From the NCBI GenBank assembly GCA_040285825.1, contig JAUPSS010000007.1:1078501-1142500 (forward strand): 64,000 bases of DNA. Reading direction: 5' to 3'. This document shows positions 9,720 to 19,200 of the stretch, piece after piece. Positions within the stretch are counted from its first letter, which is position 1. Each line of letters starts with the position of its first letter. The position numbers and the translations under genes were made by a program. Source of the DNA: Eukaryota sp. TZLM1-RC. Taxonomy: Eukaryota; Metamonada: BaSk clade. Below the pieces are notes generated by a model. That model was not told the origin of the DNA and searched no databases. It saw only the letters and a list, made by a program, of their open reading frames with translations.

Positions 9720-9924
9720 TATGATGTTGTGTATGTCAATGGAATGAAAAAGTTGAAGATAATCCTCTTTTGCCTCAAAATGACATTCATGGAAAACTAT
9801 CATTTTAGTAATTTTCAAAATTCAAGTATAATAATATTCAATTCAACCATAATATGAGTATTGTCGAAAGAAGTGATTCACTGAATCTGTTCTTTTAGGT
9901 GGAGAGCAGCTCAATTGTTAAAAA
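9720..9924. promoter_or_regulatory. Shared upstream region of the divergent SEY1-like and RNF213-like genes
   Basis: About 200 bp separate the two gene starts on opposite strands. The gap is AT-rich with no clear TATAAA. The first plus-strand exon candidate is preceded by TTCTTTTAG, a possible 3' splice site, so the true RNF213-like 5' end could overlap this region. Co-regulation is inferred from position only. Confidence 0.45.
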
Positions 9925-10247
9925 ATGAAGGGTCGGACTCAAAATCAGTTTCTTTTGATTAGAAGAATTAGTGAATTGCTTCATACAGTTTGTCCTTGTG
10001 GATTAAGATCAAATTTTTTCAACAATTGTGAGCAGTAATGTTTTAGAAGTGAAGGTGCCCCAAACAAACTGATCTATATCGAATTAGCAATTCACAATGA
10101 CAAATATAGAATGAGAGAATTGAATTTGTCTCAGCATTGTTGTGTTATGAACAATGTGGAATTGATGGAGAAAGATATCTGCTCGAGATATGTTGTGGAG
10201 CAAAATTTTTACAATTTCATCAAAAGCTTCATCTTGCAATGTCCAGT
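9925..10247 (+). other. Candidate upstream exons of the RNF213-like gene
   Basis: Two coding-like segments lie before the long open frame. Segment 1 starts at ATG 9925 (MKGRTQNQFLLIRRISELLH) and stops at TAA 10036. Segment 2 is open from 10039 in another frame (NKLIYIELAIHNDKYRMREL, later YVVEQNFYNFIKSFILQCP). Segment 2 reaches a GTATGA donor at 10248. An acceptor AAG at 10280-10282 or CAG at 10289-10291 then joins it in phase to the main frame, implying a 35- or 44-nt intron with CATAAC as possible branch site. The junction between segments 1 and 2 is not resolved. Confidence 0.45.
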
Positions 10248-13200
10248 ATGAAGCAAGTCCACTTTTTTGTCATAACGAAGGACTATCAGACTCGTCTCTT
10301 CATAGGATGTTCTCCAGACAAGTGGAACGATACACATAAGCGATTTGTAGAAAGTGTTGGAAGAAACAAAGCTCTCTATGGTTCCTGTTCTCTCGACTTC
10401 AACTTACGGTTTGACTATAAGTACAGATCTCACCACGATTGGGAACCCCGCAATCATAATCGTCGTTTCGAGGGAATCTTTGCAACAGATTTTGTGCCCA
10501 ACTCACCCCGGAAACTATTACCCCAAGATTTTCTCTATTGCATCGCTGACCTTGTGTTTCATGCTTCTAGGGAGGGTGTCCCACTTGAAATGCTCCAGGA
10601 AGTAGTCCGATCCTTTGTATCTAAGAGCCATCAAGAAGTTCACCCTCGGCTCGTTCGCTTGGACAGAAACCTCTCCTACGTTCTGAACACCCTTTTGAAT
10701 CTTCTACCGTCAACCTTTTCTCTCGTCATCAACCGTTTCCCCAACCTAGCGGAGCTGATGAACAATGACCACATCGGATGTTTCCTCTATCACCTCGATG
10801 TTTCTTCCTCTCCTGATCTCACCCTATTACACTCACTTCTACCCAAAGTCAAAAACTCCTCTGAACACCGCCGTTCCATCCTCTTGAAGATCTCCACATC
10901 TGTTTCCCCTTCCCACCTTGGTCAACTAGGTACAATCTTCCTTCAACTCTTTCGGGAATCAATCAATGATGATGTCATCATTTCCCAAGTTTTGACCAGC
11001 GACTTACCCCCACAATTGGTCAGTCAGATCGTTAGGTTAGTTCATCGACTGCTCCCCAACATTTATCTTTCCGTCAAACTAAATAAATCAATAACAGACC
11101 ACTTTTATCAGAATTTAAATCACTTTTCCGATTTGGATCTCTTGGCCAAGTTCTTGTTTCTGAACTTTCGAGATTTAATTCTGCAGGATTTGGCTTATTT
11201 TTCCCCCACAATGGGGAGAATTATGAAAGAAAATCCTAGGTATTTGGCTCTGTTAAAACAAAATCTTAATAATAATGACTTTTTAGTGAAAATGATCAGC
11301 CAAATCAATCCAGAATTGGTCTTCAAAAGTCTTGTCATTTTGACCTCCATTTTTGACCTTTCTTCTGATTCGGTTCGAACTATTGAATCCATCATTAAAA
11401 CCACTGAACAGAACCCTAAAGTAATGTACATTACAATTGCTCCTACTGTTTCTGGATTTGAATTCTTTACTGGATTTGGAAAATATTCAATCATTTTGAA
11501 TGCATTAGCTGAACCTCTACCAGAAAATACTACGATACAAGATTTAATTTGTGATTTATTGCCCTTTGCATACGAAATATTCCGTTACGACTTGAATGAT
11601 CTTGATTGTCTTTCTGACATTATTGCAAAATTTCGTCAACTTGCCCAAAATTTTGATCTTTCAGTCAATGAGCTGAATTTGTTGTCAAATGAGTCGAATC
11701 ACAGTCAATTTTTACAAAATATTCCACCACAAATCAACCAAAACAATGCAACAAAAAACAACTTTATTAGCCAAATATCTCAATTAATTAAATCAGTAGA
11801 GAATAAGAAATCTATCGCCGAATCAGCTCTATTAATTGCTCAGTCTCTAGGCCTTGAAACCTCTCAACTTGACCATTTATTAGCCCAATTAGAACGAACT
11901 GAAGATTCGGTAAATACAGTTTTGTCTTTGCCAATTCCCGATAATATTAAGGAAGTTATTCAGATATTCCGCAAATGGCTTGCTTGTTCAACTGAAGTTC
12001 ACCAGTACCAATCAGTAAGTAATGTGGTTTCTTCCCACTTGTTTAAGTTTCTTTATCATCAAATACGCCAACAATTTATCAATAGAAACAGCTCTAATCA
12101 AGAGGAAGAATCTGCCAATGAAGATGCAAATGTCCTTCCCAATTTGTTTGAAGAATCAGATTCCGAGGAAGATGAATATTTAGGACATGATGTTGAAGAA
12201 CATGTAGAACTCCCAGGTACTATTGCTTTAATTCAACTTATTATGGAAAGATTGGATGGCTTTATAAAAGAACTAAGTAGTTCTGAAGCTACTGTTGAAT
12301 TGGTATATGACGTTTATTCTGGATTTAATGCTTATCAATTGGACAATGAAATGAAACAACTTTCTGCTTTAAGTCAAAATCTGGTAAAGGAACCTTTACT
12401 AAATTTGATTGCTTGGAGTAAGAGGAAGCAATGGGTTAAAATAGTAACATGTCTGGCTGAATTGAAGAATGAAAATTCCAATCTAAATTTGATTGTTGAC
12501 GAGGGTCTAGAACTTCCACAATCAGTTGATAGGTTGCCGTTACTTCGCCAATACAGGGAACTAGCCAACAGCTTGTGTATTTCTGAATGTCATCAATGTA
12601 ATGCTTATAATCCTCCACTTTATTTACAAGCACTTACTTTGTTATTAGATGTGGATGATTTATTCAGTGTTTTGGAAAAGAGAGCTTCAATGACTACTGA
12701 TTTGTTAATGTCAAAGCTGTTTTCTGGTGTAGTAACTTCAGATTCCACGAATAACTCCTTCTTGAGATTAATTAATGAGGAAAATAGTTTTTTCAGGAAA
12801 GTTTTAGAACCACTTTTTAATTCCCCAAATGCCATCACCTTGGATGACTTTTTCGGTAGAATCCATGAATTTATGCTCTTGAATGACCTCCACAGTTTCA
12901 ATTCTTTCAACGATTTTGCCAATGACTTTAACCAAGTTAAAAAGTCTGCTGTTGTAATTGATGAAACAATTGAAAATGCTGGTAATCAATCCGCATTACT
13001 TGAAATTTTTGCTAAAACTGATTTTGAAAACGCCCAGTTGATTTTTGAACTGGACAACAATGCTGTAGCCTTGGAAGTGGTTACTTTAGATGGTCAAACT
13101 AAGGTATTGAAAGATAGATTTGAACATGCCAGAGCTGAGGCTATTCTACAAACAAAGGAAGAATTCAACCAAAGATTACAACAAAAGAATGATTCTTCAT

Positions 13201-16200
13201 TTGTAGATTCTGCTAAGCTAAAACAATTTGAAGAAATATGTGGTGCTTGTGACTCAATCATTACTATTAATAGCGAACTCAAACAACTGGGATATCCTTT
13301 GGTTTCTAGAAATGACCGTTCCTCTGAAGAAAGAATCTCTGTTTTAGATGTGCAAGACTACTGTTCAGAACAAAGAGAATTACTTAATAGGTGGAAAGGA
13401 CTAATTGAGTCTGCTCAAGCAGGTGTTTTTAAAGGTTTGAATGCTCATGAAATTGTATCATTTCTAACAAGAAATAGAGCAGATTTATCCAATATTTATA
13501 AATTAAACACAGTTCATTTTAATAAATCCGATCCTCTGGAAATTACCTTGGAAATGCTCTGTTCCGAGGAAATTGAAGAATTAAATCAAGCTGAACCATC
13601 GTCAATTTCCTATTACAAAAGTCGGTCATTTTCAAATCTTTTTATTGATTTATTGAGTATTTTGGAATCAAATAACATTACACTTGATCTACGTAATGTT
13701 TTGTTGTGTAATTCTGAAACATGTTTATCTTCAGTAAAGGCGATACTATTTGATAGTTTAAAACAAAAAAGGGTCATTTTTGGAGTCAATGCTCTTAGTC
13801 ATTCAGTTTTTGAGGGTTTGGTTAAGTTTCTGAATACAACCCAATTACCATTTGAAGCCTTATTTACTGGCTCCAATGAAAGTTTTTCAGATGCAGTTTC
13901 CCGTGTTAACGTGCTTCCACCCCCAAATACCGACGAGGTTGCCCAATATGCACGTAAAAGTTGCCGTGTTTCCGAGATTTTAACTTCTCAAATTCCAGGT
14001 CAAGGAAAATCTAAATATGCCAGAGAAAAGACTTCTATTACTCTTCAATTGGCAGGTATAATCACAAGAAATGACACTATTAAAGTATTAAACCAGTTCA
14101 TTTCTGGCCACAGAATTTCTAGAGCTAAACCCCATCTTCACTTGGACATTAATGAACCAATTGACATCATGAAGGAGCTTTTTGATATTGGTAAGTGGAA
14201 CAGCGAGTCTGGTGTTGTAAATAGTGAAGATTTCTACAATCTTTGTTTAATTGTGTTTTCACTTTCTTATCTCAAAGGTTTGAGATTAAATGGAGATTTG
14301 TTTTTGTTAGGCGAAGGGAAAATATTTTTGGAATTACCTTCAATCAGAGAGGAAGAAGGGTGGACCAATTTATTTGTTGAAGCTGTATTTCCTCATAGAA
14401 ATTCAATCACCACTGAGTTAGCTTATGATCCATCTGTTTTTGATGGAAATGCTGTTGGTGCCCAGCTCTCTTCTAGGGTAATGGAAGGGTTAAAGGTTGC
14501 TTTATCATCAGATGAAGTTGATGTTCATTACTTACTAGAACGGCCGTTTGCTGGCTTTCCTCCTCCACACAGTAGTTTTTGGTCATTTAGACTGTTATCC
14601 CAAATAGTCTTATTTGCTGCTCAACAGTTGAATTATCTTGATGGCGACTATCATTTCTCTACCATTGAAGACGACGACGACAGATTTAGAGAAGCAAATT
14701 TTTCCCAGCGAATGGATAACCAAAGAAGAGATGCTATCAATGTTTTATTTGGATTTACCAGGAAAATTGTTTTACTCTCTACCCCAGTAGAAGGTCAGGA
14801 TCATAACCTTGCAGCTGGTAGTATGGTTATTAGTTGGAAGAACATGCATACAATTATGCTTGGTTATGCACACTCTGATCACAAACCTATTGTAGTTCCT
14901 AGCAATGAATCTACAAGTGTACCCACTGCTCTTAAACAAATGATTGCTGTACAAACAGGTTTACATTATGATGATCGAAGACCTCTGAGAAATGCCCAAG
15001 TGCCCCCTACTGAAGAAGGTAAAATTGAATTATTACGAAATTTTACCCATAAGAATCCAACTCTAAATGGTAACCTTTTCAAAATGGCAAATTTAGATAA
15101 TTATGTTTTGACTAATGATAATTTTATGAAAATGATGTTGCTAGCCCTACGTTTAAAGACCAATATTCCCACAATTTTGGTCGGTTCTTCTGGAATTGGA
15201 AAGACTCACTTGCTTAAGTATTGCTGTTTTGTATTGTTTTCTCTAAGAGAAGTTTCTGATTTTGAATATGATATGCAGCAAAAACGATTAGATCTTTTCC
15301 ATGATATTTCAGTCAATGCTGGAACTTCTTTATCAGAAATAAGGGATGCTATTATGAAGGTAAATGAATTGGCCATCAACTTGGAAACTGAAATAAGCCT
15401 GGAAGGGGTTGTTTCTCCTGATTGTTTGTTCCCAGTACTGTTCCTTGACGAAGTTAATTCTAATGATTTCTTGGCCAAAGTTTCGTTATTGATAACTAAT
15501 AGGCAGTTTGATGATTTACGGCTTCACGAAAGAGTTCGAATTATTTGTGCTATTAACCCATTTGTCAAATCTTGTCTCGACTCCAATTCAAAACTTTACA
15601 ATGTTTGGGAGTGTCCTTGTTCGCTCAAGCATTATATGATGGACTTTGGTTCTTTAGAAGCTGAAGATGAGAGGGAATATGTTTCTAAAATAGCCCAAAA
15701 GGCTGATCTTCCCAATAAAGATTTACTATCAAAGCTCTTGGTCACTGTTCATGGCCAATTAACTGAGAGAACTGAACATGGTTTTGTTCGCCCAAAGAGG
15801 GTACCATGGATGGTGTCTTTAAGAGATGCAACTAGGGTCACTCGAGTTATTGGGAAATTACTTGAAGTTTATAATAAACTTGGTAATGATCATTTGTTTA
15901 AAAAGGCTCTTTGTCCTTTTGATGCATTTGATCAAGAAAAACATTGTAGGTTTGTTTTTCTTTTGAGTATTTGGGTTTGTTATGTTTTGAGAGTTCCCAG
16001 TACTAGGCAGCAAAATACAATGCTAACTGAAGCAAGCAGAATATTAGGTTTTGGCCCGAGAGGAAAAGAATTATTGGAAAACAGTCTTAATTATTTATTT
16101 GATTTAATTAATCCTGCAGCCAGTTTTAATGTTGTAAGGACGAAGTATTTCCTTGAAAATTCAATGGCTTTATTTGTTGGAATTCTGAGTAAAACGCCAG

Positions 16201-19200
16201 TGATTTTAATTGGATTACCTGGTACCTCGAAATCCCTGTCCCTCACCATGCTCCTTACGTATTTGACCACCATTAGTAATGAACCTGAGCGATCCAGAAT
16301 TGTTCGCCTTTTACCCCATCATTACCAAGGAAGTCATGCAGCAACCACTGAATCCATTGAGAAAGTTGTGGATGGAATTAATAATACTGTTGACGCAGCA
16401 AGTGATCATGATGTGGTTCATGCTCTTATCATGGACGAGATCAGTTTGCTCTTAGATGCACCGGCTAATCCACTGAAATGCCTTCACTCAATACTTGAAC
16501 CTAGGGAAACTCCCATTCCAAAGTTCTCCTTTGTGGGTATTAGTAATAATGAGTTTGATGCAGCACCCAGTAGCCGAGCAATTGTTATTCAACGGAAACC
16601 TCCTGCTGCTAATGAGTTGAGCAAAATTGTGGCGAAGATGGTTCAAAATCACTCTTTATCCACGAAAATAAGCACAATTGTGTCAACATTCCACACCCAA
16701 ATGGATAATTTAAGACCAGAATTTTATGGGATGAGGGATGTGTATCAACTGGCAAAATTTCTAGAACAAAATTTTGAGTCAAATGTGACTGAGCTTTTAA
16801 TTATGTTGATCAGAGCTTATGGTGGTTTGAAAGTTACAGATATACTTGTTCATTTAATTCAAGAACATTTTATTGATAAAGTTCTTGGGAAATATTTACT
16901 TGGTTTTTTCCGTTCATTCACGTTAAATAAGTCTCATCTCTTGACTGCGATTCGGGAAGCTTTTGTTCAATCTTTTGGTGATTATAGCGAGAACTCTAGG
17001 CACATTTTAGCCATTGGTAATCTTGATTTGGTCAAGTGTATTGTTCAGGCTAGTCCAAGAGCTAATGACTTGACCGTGATTATTGGTTCTCAATTTGAAA
17101 AAGATGCCTATAATTCCACCTCTTACAGGCAGCTTTCTGTTGTTAGTTCTGCTGTCAATTTGGGTCATCTTATAGTTCTTCACGGAACATCTCATTTAAT
17201 TGGCGCCTTATTTGATATATTAAATAAGAATTATGTACGAACCGAGGGGGAAAAGGGAATCGCCAGAATTGCTCTTGGAACAGTGGCTAATCACTTGGTA
17301 ACAGTCCATCCTAAGACTAAAATCATTGTAGTAATTAAAGAATCCGATCTTGAAGGAAACAAGACACCAAAGGCTTTGTTAAACAGATTGGAAAAGTTCA
17401 ATTTGAATGAATTAATTGCTGAAAAATTTGATATTCCTTCATCATTAGAAGCTTCCTTCTTTGATTATGGTTTACAATATAGTCTTCCAAGATTGAATGG
17501 ACAGACAGTACAAGAACTGGCTGATTCATTTTTGTCTCAATTGATGTTAAATGATTTGAATGATCAAAATTTTCTTATTTTGAAAAGGCTTGCAAATCCT
17601 TTATTCTGTCTCCAAAGCAGAAGTAATCGTAATACAAGAGATCTCGTAGAAGAAGGATTTGGGTACTTGTCCCTTGTGCAATATTTGGAAGAAAGAAGTT
17701 CTTCGCATCCTGGTCCTATTTTTGTTATTGCTCTCTCCAGTTACTTTGGTTCCAGTCAATTTAATATTGACATGTATGATCATTACTCTGTAACTACAAT
17801 GGGAGCAATCACTACACTAAATGAATTGGACAGTAAACTGACCAGTGAAGCAGAGCTTTTGAAAGCTGTTAGTCAAGCCAAAGAAGGTGCTCTTGGACGG
17901 TGTTTAATGGTGGTTAGAATCGATGACGACCAAAGTGTTCAATTTGATAATGTTCAAAATCAATTGGATTATATTCGAAAAGCTTTCAATAGCAAGGAGT
18001 TTATTCTTGACATAGCAATTTGTCTTATTAACCCCACAGATTTAAATATGTCTGCCACGCATTCTACCGAGGGAATTTCTTTGGTTTATTTAGATGCAGT
18101 GAATTACCAAGGAATAATTCAGAACTTTAAATTTGAAAGTATTTCAGAATTAAAGCAATTTGATATGGAAAATCTTGATCAAGAAGCTTTTAATGAAATT
18201 TTCAAGAATTTGGTAATGAGTGTCTTTGTTACCTCAGATTTGCCAAAACCATTGTTGACAAGATCTCACCAGCTAGTTTTGTCACTAAGCCAATCCAATG
18301 AAAATTACTTATCAGGAATCTTTACCCAGATGATTCAAAGTGGAACTTTACAATTTGACAATACTCAATTTGCATTTAATTTTGATAGTGATGACTTTAA
18401 ATCCAAAACTGTCCAAGGCATTGTTGAAGAAACAATTAGAAGTAAATTCAAGGAAATCATTGGTCAGTTTTTGACCATTTTACTTCAATCAAATTTGCTT
18501 ATACCTTCCGAACTTCCCAATGATCAATATGTAGGTTTATTAGATGTCATTATTGCTTCCCTTCCTGAAGCAATCAAGATTCAATCTATTGGTGAATACT
18601 CAGAAACTCCAATTCCATTTATCTACTTTCTCTGCACCTTGTTAGATTATGCTAGGAATCAGCAAAATTCTGAAAAAGTTTGGGAAGCAATTTTTGCAGA
18701 GTTGCCTGTTGATTTAATTGATCTTGTCAGTAGATTTGATCCCATTGAAGTCATTTCAACAATTTTGGGTTATTTCTCTTACGATCAAAGAGTTATTCAG
18801 TATTTATTAGGCAGAGGTCATTTTGAAGGGGGTGATTTATTTGAGTTACTTCAGGCAGTGTTGAAATTTTTGGTTGACCCTAATTCTATTGCGCTTATGA
18901 GTGCACTTAATTATTTTAAAGAGTTTAATGCCAACATTTCTACTGAGTTTGTTTCAATGGCTTCAACAGCTATTCAGAATTTGTCTTTAGATTCCAAGTC
19001 TGCTACCGAAAATTTACTTTCAAGTATTGATTTTAATGAAATTAATGATCCATTTTCTGAAATTTTGCTCAATTGGTTAAGAATTGCTATTGCCTTGGAT
19101 TGTCCAGATGACTTAAAGTCTGAAGTTCCAATAGAGTCTTTGGATAATTTGATTAGTTGTTTGGGTGATTTTATTGCTAATGATACCTCCAATAGAATAA

